Part shown: positions 46,787 to 52,853 of the stretch, piece after piece | How the letters are laid out: every line of letters starts with the position of its first letter | How positions within the stretch are numbered: the stretch's first letter is position 1 | IMG/VR virus record: IMGVR_UViG_3300032722_000027 | Span: 1-52,853 of that record | DNA from: a virus | Direction: 5' to 3' (one strand) | DNA: 52,853 bases | Notes under the pieces: model-generated | What the model saw: only the letters and a program-made list of their open reading frames with translations | Told to the model about the DNA's origin: nothing | Databases searched by the model: none | Position numbers and translations under genes: made by a program

Positions 46787-47711
46787 GTGCCTTCAACCAT
46801 TGCTCGTAAAGGGGGACTTCGTGGGGTAGTAACGTGACACGATCACCGGAAACTTTCATGCCGAACTTCGTCAGGGTGGTTTGTGATATGGGCGGGGCTT
46901 GCGCGTGCGTTCCGGGAATGCCCTTGACGGCCCATTCGTCCAGCGTGCTACACAGGCACGTGAAGGCATACTTCACGCCACGGAAGGGGGTTTCTTTTTT
47001 CATCAGGATTTCCACCGCGGCCGGCACCATGGCGAGTTTGGTTTGCTGGTGTTGTCCCTGGCGGATCTTTACCCCATCCCGAAGTGCGTCCAGCTTGGCC
47101 TGCATCTGGCGGTTTTCGTTTTGGTTCGGCCGCATGGGGTAGCCGCGCTGACACTCAGACCAGCGATCTACAGCGGCTATCGCGTCGCGCATTTCCCCGT
47201 CAGGTTGTTGATAATCCTGCGCATCGACGCCTGACGGGGGAAGAGTTCCTTCCGGAGCGTCGGTCTGCACCCCCTTGGGGGTAGGGGGTATATTCTCTTC
47301 TCTTCTACTCTCCTCTACTCTAGTCAAGACAGAATCGGATTGTGTCCGGACAGGTTCCGGAGTTATTCCGGACACGTCTGCCGTAATCCATCCTATCTTC
47401 GGGTCTGACAGGACTTTAATGGCTATTTCAAAAATGTCTTGTGGAAACCCCGTTGCGATGGATAGGTCCTCTGCGGTCAGTGGCCCGTGCTCGTCGGCTA
47501 GAATTCCATGAATGGGCATTTTGGCCGCTTCTTGGAGTATTAGAATCCATCCGGAGAATATCCGGACACCATCCGGATGGGCCGCGATGCGGCGGAATCC
47601 CTTACCGTCGTGCTTGGTTGGACACTTGACCCACGGTAGGGGCCCGCGCGTCTTAGCCTGGTCTGAGTGGCCAAAATGCGTCTTGATGTCCGTGATCCGA
47701 TAGGTTGTCAT
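46752..47711 (-). CDS. Replication organiser / helicase-loader-like protein
   Basis: 319 residues overlapping the helicase start by 35 bases. N-terminal winged-helix-like part (GFPQDIFEIAIKVLSDPKIG, following LTAEDLSIATG), then a Pro/Glu/Ser linker and a helical C-terminal domain (NENRQMQAKLDALRDGVKIR, KETPFRGVKYAFTCL). The layout resembles phage replisome organisers that recruit DnaB. Ribosome site in GGAAGGTAGGA. Confidence 0.65.
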   Translation of the reverse strand: MTTYRITDIKTHFGHSDQAKTRGPLPWVKCPTKHDGKGFRRIAAHPDGVRIFSGWILILQEAAKMPIHGILADEHGPLTAEDLSIATGFPQDIFEIAIKVLSDPKIGWITADVSGITPEPVRTQSDSVLTRVEESRREENIPPTPKGVQTDAPEGTLPPSGVDAQDYQQPDGEMRDAIAAVDRWSECQRGYPMRPNQNENRQMQAKLDALRDGVKIRQGQHQQTKLAMVPAAVEILMKKETPFRGVKYAFTCLCSTLDEWAVKGIPGTHAQAPPISQTTLTKFGMKVSGDRVTLLPHEVPLYEQWLKAHGKQPQHANPG

Positions 47712-47735
47712 TTCATTCCTACCTTCCGGTGTGAT

Positions 47736-47996
47736 TTAAGCCGCACCACGAGCCGCGTGGCCCAGCGGGCAGCCAGCGAGGTGGCGTTTCTCTTTTGTCC
47801 AGCCGTGCAGCCGACACAAGTCTCGAAGCCTTGCCGAATGCGCTGTTGCGGTACCGGGCACGCCGGCCGCGGCGATTTCGTCCAGGGTCAGCCATTGGCC
47901 AGGCCGGGCGCGAAATGCCTGCGCGACACGATCGAGTTGCCGATCAAGTCTCGGCTGGTCAATCTTGGGATCAAAGATAAGTTCCGCCTGGGTCAT
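47736..47996 (-). CDS. Winged-helix DNA-binding protein (86 aa)
   Basis: Typical small phage winged helix: PRLDRQLDRVAQAFRARPGQ, then WLTLDEIAAAGVPGTATAHS, ARLRDLCRLHGW, and CPLGHAA. Coupled by ATGA to the methylase gene. A regulator or replication accessory role is inferred. Confidence 0.7.
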   Translation of the reverse strand: MTQAELIFDPKIDQPRLDRQLDRVAQAFRARPGQWLTLDEIAAAGVPGTATAHSARLRDLCRLHGWTKEKRHLAGCPLGHAARGAA

Positions 47997-48916
47997 GTTG
48001 GCCCCCCGGCAAGTGGTGGGCCGTTGATGATGAGAAGTTCAGGAGATTCCTTGGCTTGGCCATGGCTGCCCATGGCAGCGCAGTGCAGATTTTTATTCAT
48101 GGTGTGGTCAAGGAATGTCCAGCCGCGGTAAAGTTCCCGGACGCGCGGGCAGTCGTAGTAGCTCACGATGATGCGGGCCTTTTTGTACATCGCCAGCATT
48201 TCGCGCAATCGCGAGTGATCATCCTTGCGGCCAAACAATCCGGCGCCGCCGTGGCTGAACTCGTGCCGGTACCGGGAATGTTCACCTTGGCTGGTTTCGT
48301 AGCCGGTGCGGCTTTCGGCAATGTATGGCGGGTCAACGTAGATCGCTGTTTCGGTGCAATCCTCGAAGCGGTCCAGAATCTGGAATGCGTCTCGGTGTAG
48401 GATCACTACATTCTTTAATCTCTCATGCCATGCCGGGATGGAGTTGGCGGCGTTGCGGAACCGAACCGTTGGACTGCCACCGTTTTTGGTCCAGCGCACT
48501 GCGATCTGGTAGACTTGGCGATCGGTGCCGGCCACGCCGTTGCGCTGCGTCCATGATGCCACGAAGTATTGATAAGCCCACTCGACTGGATCCCGAAGGG
48601 ATTTATCGTCGTCGGCCTCGAGGTAGGCACCAGCATCGCGCAGAAGTTCCTCGCAAAGCACGTAACGCTGCAGGCGGTCGTAGAGCTTTTCGGCATCATC
48701 GACACGTTGCACCACGCGGGCCAGGTTGACCAAATCGCCATGCAGATCGTTCACAGTTTCTTTCTGGCTGGGCTCTTTGGCGAACAGCACGGCCATGCTG
48801 CCGCAAAACGGTTCAAAATACTGGGTGTGGCGGCCGAGTTCCTGCACGACAAATGGCGCCAGCGTGCGCTTACCGCCAAACCATGGGCAGACGGATTTGA
48901 TGATCATCTCACTCAC
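47993..48916 (-). CDS. Dam-type DNA adenine N6-methyltransferase
   Basis: 307 residues. D12-class motifs: WFGGKRTLAPFV (12-23), YFEPFCGSMAVLF (33-45; SAM-binding FxGxG variant) and catalytic DPPY (195-198). A GTG start is used (ATG at 48907 is also possible); upstream is a 13-codon ATG frame ending at that GTG that may be a leader peptide. The target site is not predictable from sequence. It could modify phage DNA against host restriction. Confidence 0.9.
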   Translation of the reverse strand: MSEMIIKSVCPWFGGKRTLAPFVVQELGRHTQYFEPFCGSMAVLFAKEPSQKETVNDLHGDLVNLARVVQRVDDAEKLYDRLQRYVLCEELLRDAGAYLEADDDKSLRDPVEWAYQYFVASWTQRNGVAGTDRQVYQIAVRWTKNGGSPTVRFRNAANSIPAWHERLKNVVILHRDAFQILDRFEDCTETAIYVDPPYIAESRTGYETSQGEHSRYRHEFSHGGAGLFGRKDDHSRLREMLAMYKKARIIVSYYDCPRVRELYRGWTFLDHTMNKNLHCAAMGSHGQAKESPELLIINGPPLAGGPT

Positions 48917-49143
48917 ACCGCCCTCGCAATCTGCCTTAACAGTGTTTCCACCATAACGACCTCAAAAAGTCAGCCCGGCGCCCGAACAGGCGAGCCGGAT
49001 CTGGCCAGTATTTTCAGAACTTAATGCCACCCGTCGGCCGCGAACCGACTGGCAGGCCCGCGACACATATGCGGCCTGCGGGTGGCGAGCCCGGCGCGTC
49101 AAGTTACAACCACGCCGGGGCACTCCGCGAACGTCGCGGGGTT

Positions 49144-50694
49144 TTACTGTGTGGACTCCAGCCCGCCGGCCAGGGGCTTGGCGTCGGCAGTAGCCAGCTT
49201 CTGAACATGGGCCTCGAGGGCAGTCACGGCTTCATCGCCGTAGTCATCACCGTAGGATTTCCAATTCGCTTCGAGCTCTTCACAGTCCTTGACCAGATCA
49301 CCCTTGAGTATCAGCACTTCATCGGTGGTCAGATCCCGCGTGGCATCGTAGACCGCGCATTCCTTGTCGATGCAGTGCTTGAGTTTTGCAATTTTTTCTG
49401 TGATTGCGACCTGATCATTGATCATGCCCAACTGCCATTCGCGGTGATCGCTGCTGGTATCCTTGAGGTTCGGCGGGAAGGTGGTCTCGAAGTCCCACTT
49501 GTGCGGCGACGCGGAGGCTGGGGCTTCAGCGGCCGCGGGCGGCGCATCAGGGTTGGGCGGCAAGCGGTTCTGGTTATCGGCATAGTGCTTATCGATGGCT
49601 TGGTCGATCTTCTCGGCCTTGCCTTCGCCAATGCCCTTGATGATCGTGAAGCCCTTGACGGGGTTGGTTTCCTTGATCTTGCAGAGGTCCGCCACCGTCT
49701 TGATCTGGTCGGGCCCATGCTCGGCAATCTTTTCCTTGATGCTCTCGGGCAGGTCCAGTTTCTCGATGGGCTCATTCAGGATGGCCTGCCAGGCGTCAGC
49801 GTAGGCCTTACGGGCTTCGTCCTGCGTCAGGGGTGTGCCCGCGGGGGGCTCCGTTGTGCCCTGGCTGATGTTGGGGTCGGGCAGTTCGGCCGATGGGTTG
49901 GCTTGCGTGCTGGCTGCGGACGCCGGCGCGGGGCTGGCGGCCTGGTCGAACAGCGGTGTGGGCGTCTGGCCGCGCGAGATTAAGCCGGTCAGGTACGTGA
50001 CCTTTTCGTCGTAGGTCTTTTTCCGGCCGGCCGCAAGCGCCTTGGCGTCTTCCCATTCCTGTAGGGCCTCCAGGACCTCGGCATTGGCGGCATGGACCTG
50101 TTCCTCGAACTCCTGACGCTGCTTGAGGCGGGCGCGCAGGTCGTAGATTTCGGCCTGCACGGGGTTGATGCCGGGGATGTCCTGCGGGATCGTGGTGCTG
50201 GCCGTCGTGGTCGTGGTGTCGGCCGGCACCGCCGCGCCGATGTCACCCGCCGGCATTTCAGTGCCCGTTTGCGCATTGGAGCCGGTGATGGTTGTCGTGA
50301 CATCAAACGCGGCGGTTTCCTGCATGCCTGCCTGAGCCGGTTCAATGGCAGGCGTAAAAACGGCCGGATCGTTCAGCGCCGCGGTGGTGTCCGGAATCGC
50401 CGCCGTGCTCTCCGGCGTGGGCGCGATCAGGTTCGATTCCAGATCGGCCTGCCGGCCGATTTGCAGTTCGCGCACCAGCACAACGGCATCGCGGGCTTGC
50501 TCCAGCGTCACGGCAACACCGGCCTGAATGCCGATGCGATCGTAGGCCAACTTGCAATCGGCGGCGGGGCGGCCTTGCAGGTAGCTCATGCACTGGCTGA
50601 GCGCCATTTCATCGGCGTACTGCCGTGGGGTCTGCTCCGCGGCCTGTGCTTTGGGCCGCCCCGCCTTCCGTGGTTCTTTGAGGGTCGGTGTCAT
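49144..50694 (-). CDS. Long coiled-coil protein with helix-hairpin-helix motif
   Basis: 516 residues. N-terminal helical part with a Thr/Ala/Pro-rich linker (~95-170), a coiled coil (QRQEFEEQVHAANAEVLEAL and following heptads), a second Pro-rich linker, then TVADLCKIKETNPVKGFTIIKG and GEGKAEKIDQAIDK, a helix-hairpin-helix that binds DNA non-specifically. The C-terminal ~90 residues are acidic. Position upstream of the methylase and in the leftward early operon suggests a replication/recombination accessory. Ribosome site AAGGA. Confidence 0.65.
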   Translation of the reverse strand: MTPTLKEPRKAGRPKAQAAEQTPRQYADEMALSQCMSYLQGRPAADCKLAYDRIGIQAGVAVTLEQARDAVVLVRELQIGRQADLESNLIAPTPESTAAIPDTTAALNDPAVFTPAIEPAQAGMQETAAFDVTTTITGSNAQTGTEMPAGDIGAAVPADTTTTTASTTIPQDIPGINPVQAEIYDLRARLKQRQEFEEQVHAANAEVLEALQEWEDAKALAAGRKKTYDEKVTYLTGLISRGQTPTPLFDQAASPAPASAASTQANPSAELPDPNISQGTTEPPAGTPLTQDEARKAYADAWQAILNEPIEKLDLPESIKEKIAEHGPDQIKTVADLCKIKETNPVKGFTIIKGIGEGKAEKIDQAIDKHYADNQNRLPPNPDAPPAAAEAPASASPHKWDFETTFPPNLKDTSSDHREWQLGMINDQVAITEKIAKLKHCIDKECAVYDATRDLTTDEVLILKGDLVKDCEELEANWKSYGDDYGDEAVTALEAHVQKLATADAKPLAGGLESTQ

Positions 50695-50751
50695 TACTCT
50701 GTTCCTTGTCTTTGGGGTTATTGATTAGCGGCCAACGTAGGCCGGCAGATT

Positions 50752-50937
50752 TCACCGAGCGCGAACGCCAAGATTCAGCAGCCGGCGCCGGGCCATGCCG
50801 TACCGCCGCTGGGCCCTGGTGCAGATCGATTCATCGTTGAAGTGCAGATCGGCCGCGTTCTTGACCTTGCGCCTGGCGTGGCGTAACAGCGCCAAGCCGT
50901 GGAGGATGAAACGGCCCTTGACCGTGGCACAGCGCAT
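50752..50937 (-). CDS. Small basic protein (61 aa)
   Basis: MRCATVKGRFILHGLALLRH, then ARRKVKNAADLHFNDESI and a basic RRYGMARRRLLNLG tail. No clear ribosome site, so the start is uncertain; a larger frame runs into the upstream gene. DNA- or RNA-binding by charge is likely. Confidence 0.5.
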   Translation of the reverse strand: MRCATVKGRFILHGLALLRHARRKVKNAADLHFNDESICTRAQRRYGMARRRLLNLGVRAR

Positions 50938-50993
50938 CAAGCCCGGCCGCGGGTGTGGGGTTGAACTTATCGGGGTAGTCCCTTTCCAGTTTG

Positions 50994-51503
50994 CTATTTT
51001 GGTTCCTTCCTTCCTTCCTTTGGGTTTGGGGTTGAGGGTGAAGCGGTTACGCCTTGGCCGGGGCCGTGCCACCCAGGCTTGAATCCGATAAATTCCTTGA
51101 CACGGTTCAAGACGTGATCGGTTTGGCCGTCGAGCCGGATAGCATCCAACAGGTCACGAATCGTGTCCGAAAGTTCCGTCTCGGCCGCGTTAAACTTGGC
51201 CTCAATGTCCTCGCGGTTGGACATCGCACGGGCAACGGCCGGGTAGTTGATGGCGTCAACGTTGATGGCATAGTTTTGATCTTTGTGCTCAAAATTGATC
51301 GCCAACTCTTTTCCAATCGAAGCGCCCAACGAATGCAATGCTGCACAGATTTTCTTGCGGACCAGCACGCGGGCGGTGATAACCGCTCCCGAGACTGCGG
51401 AATCCGCCGCGCGGCGTTCCTTGGTTCGCTGCTCACGGAGCTTTGCCCGGCGCTCCAATGCCGTGCGTTCGATCATCTTTTCCATGTCACGTTTGCTGGC
51501 CAT
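50994..51503 (-). CDS. Hypothetical helical protein (169 aa)
   Basis: ATG at 51503 with AAGGAAACCC upstream. N-terminal charged helix DMEKMIERTALERRAKLREQ, then helices ITARVLVRKKICAALHSLGA and a core ASIGKELAINFEHKDQN, KFNAAETELSDTIRDLLDAI. C-terminal tail Pro/Lys-rich. No family recognised; operon position in the leftward early set. Confidence 0.6.
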   Translation of the reverse strand: MASKRDMEKMIERTALERRAKLREQRTKERRAADSAVSGAVITARVLVRKKICAALHSLGASIGKELAINFEHKDQNYAINVDAINYPAVARAMSNREDIEAKFNAAETELSDTIRDLLDAIRLDGQTDHVLNRVKEFIGFKPGWHGPGQGVTASPSTPNPKEGRKEPK

Positions 51504-51517
51504 TTGGGTTTCCTTAT

Positions 51518-51704
51518 TCAAAGTTCCTGAATGCCGGACTTTCCGCCCCGGCAGGTCGCGCAAAGGCCGGTGTAATGGCGACAATCGCGACCGCACCGCG
51601 AGCAGCAGACCACCTGATGTTTCGGGTTCGGAAAGCGCACGGGATTGTCGAATCGAGCGTCGTAGCTGAATGGTTGTTTCGCTTTTTTTGGTTCGCGTTT
51701 CCAT
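51518..51704 (-). pseudogene. Zinc-finger protein with a +1 frameshift at an A7 run
   Basis: From ATG 51704 the first codons read METRTKK, then seven A (plus-strand T7, 51683-51689). In the other frame the sequence goes on as AKQPFSYDARFDNPVRFPNP, VVCCSRCGRDCRHYTGLCAT and CRGGKSGIQEL to a TGA at 51518. The double CxxC-type zinc-finger frame has no ribosome site or ATG of its own, so either the homopolymer was miscounted (A6 would give a continuous ~60-aa gene) or +1 frameshifting occurs. Confidence 0.65.
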
Positions 51705-51721
51705 CTTGCCCAGCCTGTCTA

Positions 51722-51910
51722 TTAGCCAGCGGTAGAAGGGACTTGCTCTTTTGCCTTGTGGCTTGATTTCAGCAGCTTGCGGATTTTCCGAATCGCTTCG
51801 GCGGGCGTGGTTCCGTATACCGTCAGAGACACACTGCCGTCCGATGGATCATCCGTGCGGGCCACGATTCGCACGGCATTTAAATTGATGTGTGGCTTTT
51901 CCAGATTCAT
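51722..51910 (-). CDS. First gene of the leftward early operon (62 aa)
   Basis: ATG 51910 with AAAGGAG six to eight bases upstream. Reads MNLEKPHINLNAVRIVARTD, DGSVSLTVYGTTPAEAIRKI and a basic tail; a small beta-alpha protein. Driven by a strong minus-strand promoter (51933-51961). No family recognised. Confidence 0.65.
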   Translation of the reverse strand: MNLEKPHINLNAVRIVARTDDPSDGSVSLTVYGTTPAEAIRKIRKLLKSSHKAKEQVPSTAG

Positions 51911-51932
51911 GGTTTGCTCCTTTGTTTTCGGG

Positions 51933-51961
51933 ATGCTATCATGATCGGATATTTTTGTCAA
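51933..51961 (-). promoter_or_regulatory. Leftward early promoter
   Basis: Minus-strand TTGACA (51961-51956), 17-bp spacer, TAGCAT (51938-51933), about 22 bases before the start of the first leftward gene. It would drive the genes toward methylase, helicase loader, helicase and endonuclease VII. Confidence 0.75.
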
Positions 51962-51980
51962 CCGGCAACATCCAAAATAA

Positions 51981-52003
51981 TTCTGCAAAATATATTTGCA
52001 GAA
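51981..52003 (+). promoter_or_regulatory. Palindromic operator between divergent early promoters
   Basis: Perfect 9-bp arms TTCTGCAAA (51981-51989) and TTTGCAGAA (51995-52003) around ATATA. It lies 19 bases above the leftward -35 box and three bases above the rightward -35 box, the arrangement of an operator controlling both. A phage or host repressor is the expected binder; the XRE protein at 28546 is one candidate. Confidence 0.7.
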
Positions 52004-52006
52004 CGC

Positions 52007-52035
52007 TTGACACAAAAACCGATATGGTTTATGTT
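52007..52035 (+). promoter_or_regulatory. Rightward early promoter
   Basis: TTGACA (52007-52012), 17-bp spacer, TATGTT (52030-52035). It starts the transcript that carries the 106-residue protein, the pentapeptide-repeat gene and, if the genome is circular, the recombination operon at the left end. Confidence 0.75.
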
Positions 52036-52078
52036 GAGCAAATCACGCACGCAAAGACCCATCGGAAAGGAACCGCAA

Positions 52079-52399
52079 ATGGCCACGTATGACACGTTCA
52101 CTGACCTGATCCGGAATGGCGACGAAATAGAACACGACATCAGGGTTTCGTATGAGTACACCCCGGCCGAACCTGCAAGCTGCTTCTGCCCCGACACGGA
52201 CGCCACGGTCGAAATCGAGTCAGTCCAGATCCTCAGCGGCAAGTGGCCGGCGCCTGCGGACATTTCGGACGAACTAACCCCGGCCCAGATCGAGACGCTG
52301 AAGGAACGCATCATGGAGCACGAGCAAGAGAACGCCGCCGATACCGAGGATCGGGATTTTGACGCCCGCCGTGAGTTCTTCTCGACGCGCGGCTGCTGA
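52079..52399 (+). CDS. First gene of the rightward early operon (106 aa)
   Basis: ATG with GGAAAGG eight bases upstream. Sequence: [55 protein letters not shown], then a helix [18 protein letters not shown]. The last half is acidic. The beta strands and CFCP are reminiscent of small phage regulators, but no family is recognised. Confidence 0.65.
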   Translation: MATYDTFTDLIRNGDEIEHDIRVSYEYTPAEPASCFCPDTDATVEIESVQILSGKWPAPADISDELTPAQIETLKERIMEHEQENAADTEDRDFDARREFFSTRGC

Positions 52400-52445
52400 G
52401 CTGACTCGGCGCGTTGCCGATCGAACCATATTTAAGGAGCCAAAA

Positions 52446-52853
52446 ATGAAAATTGAAATCAAGAATCGCTGGTCCGGCTCGGTAATTTTCTCGGCAGAAG
52501 CCGATGGAATGAAAGCGGTGATCAGTCTAGCGATTGATGCCCGCGCGAACCTGACCGGCGCGAACCTGACCGACGCGGACCTGACCGGCGCGAACCTGAC
52601 CGACGCGAACCTGACCGACGCGGACCTGACCGACGCGGACCTGACCGGCGCGAACCTGACCGACGCGAACCTGACCGACGCGGACCTGACCGACGCGGAC
52701 CTGACCGACGCGAACCTGACCGGCGCGGACCTGACCGACGCGGACCTGACCGACGCGGACCTGACCGACGCGAACCTGACCGGCGCGGACCTGACCGACG
52801 CGGACCTGACCGACGCGGACCTGACCGGCGCGAACCTGACCGGCGCGGACCTG
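52446..52853 (+). CDS. Pentapeptide-repeat protein (3' partial)
   Basis: ATG with AAGGAG upstream. The first 33 residues ([20 protein letters not shown], then [13 protein letters not shown]) are a conserved cap I recall from phage pentapeptide proteins. The rest is A(N/D)LT(G/D) pentapeptides up to the window edge, at least 20 in a row, forming a right-handed beta helix. Role unknown. The frame and strand match the partial gene at base 1, so the two may be one protein interrupted by the repeat break. Confidence 0.85.
   Translation, partial: MKIEIKNRWSGSVIFSAEADGMKAVISLAIDARANLTGANLTDADLTGANLTDANLTDADLTDADLTGANLTDANLTDADLTDADLTDANLTGADLTDADLTDADLTDANLTGADLTDADLTDADLTGANLTGADL
52545..52853 (+). 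repeat. Tandem 15-bp repeats encoding pentapeptides
   Basis: About 20.6 units of 15 bp with the consensus GC-G(or A)(A)C-CTG-ACC-G(A/G)C, all in frame with A(N/D)LT(G/D). Two bases per unit vary (Asn/Asp at position 2, Gly/Asp at position 5) and the rest is nearly invariant. The window ends inside the array. Confidence 0.9.

Noticed and set aside
49024-49983. 319-aa plus-strand frame opposite the HhH protein
   Set aside because: Hydrophobic, Gly/Arg-rich sequence antisense to a frame with a recognisable HhH motif.
52545-52853. 15-bp repeats as a CRISPR or origin iteron array
   Set aside because: They are in-frame pentapeptide codons directly after a typical protein start, with no spacers and no AT-rich flank.
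1-52853. Diversity-generating retroelement (template/variable repeats, reverse transcriptase)
   Set aside because: No reverse transcriptase motif was seen, and I noticed no A-rich variable-type repeat near the fibre genes.

Overview
The window looks like most or all of the genome of a tailed, siphovirus-like dsDNA phage of about 53 kb. It has large terminase, portal, MuF-like domain, maturation protease, decoration protein, lambda-E-type capsid, tail terminator, tail tube, tail-assembly chaperones and tape measure genes, and no recognisable sheath or baseplate wedge. DNA is GC-rich with the standard code, Shine-Dalgarno sites and dense ATGA/GTGA/TAATG coupling. The host is not identified. A Planctomycetota-type host is suggested (weakly) by the coiled-coil motif of the secreted protein at 8555-9163 and by the SSQ/SSEQ-rich virion proteins. 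Both window ends lie in repeat-containing plus-strand genes, so the window may be a circular or permuted genome broken inside one repetitive gene.

Layout. (1) 1-9163, plus strand: recombination/early operon: repeat protein, YqaJ-type exonuclease, probable annealing protein, terminator, a structured tRNA-like RNA region, a Rad50/SbcC-like ATPase, many small coupled genes, a RusA resolvase and a secreted protein. (2) 9147-28437, minus strand: virion genes from large terminase down to a 1004-residue protein combining Cys-rich, DUF115/MAF-like, GH130-like propeller and GT2-like glycosyltransferase regions. (3) 28546-30305: an XRE regulator, serine recombinase, DUF4406 protein and small genes lie between the large terminase and the likely small terminase (30528-31019). 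(4) 31020-31813: 0.8 kb without protein genes, holding promoters and a candidate small RNA. (5) 31814-35394, plus strand: DUF932 protein, a clamp-loader-like AAA+ ATPase and small genes separated by hairpins. (6) 35561-42101, minus strand: fibre-like proteins, an alpha/beta-hydrolase-like protein, holin-like membrane proteins, a lipoprotein and a Tad1-like anti-Thoeris protein. (7) 42172-51910, minus strand: AbrB-like regulator, DUF5131, DUF4326, endonuclease VII, DnaB helicase, replication organiser, Dam-type methylase, HhH protein and small proteins. (8) 51911-52078: divergent promoters flanking a palindromic operator. The rightward promoter starts the plus-strand early operon that runs off the right edge and, if the genome is circular, re-enters at base 1.

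The phage probably replicates with its own helicase and loader but the host polymerase, recombines with an exonuclease/annealing pair plus RusA and EndoVII, and packages with TerL/TerS. It appears to carry one counter-defence gene (Tad1-like). It may also decorate its Ser-rich appendages with glycans. No classical endolysin was recognised.
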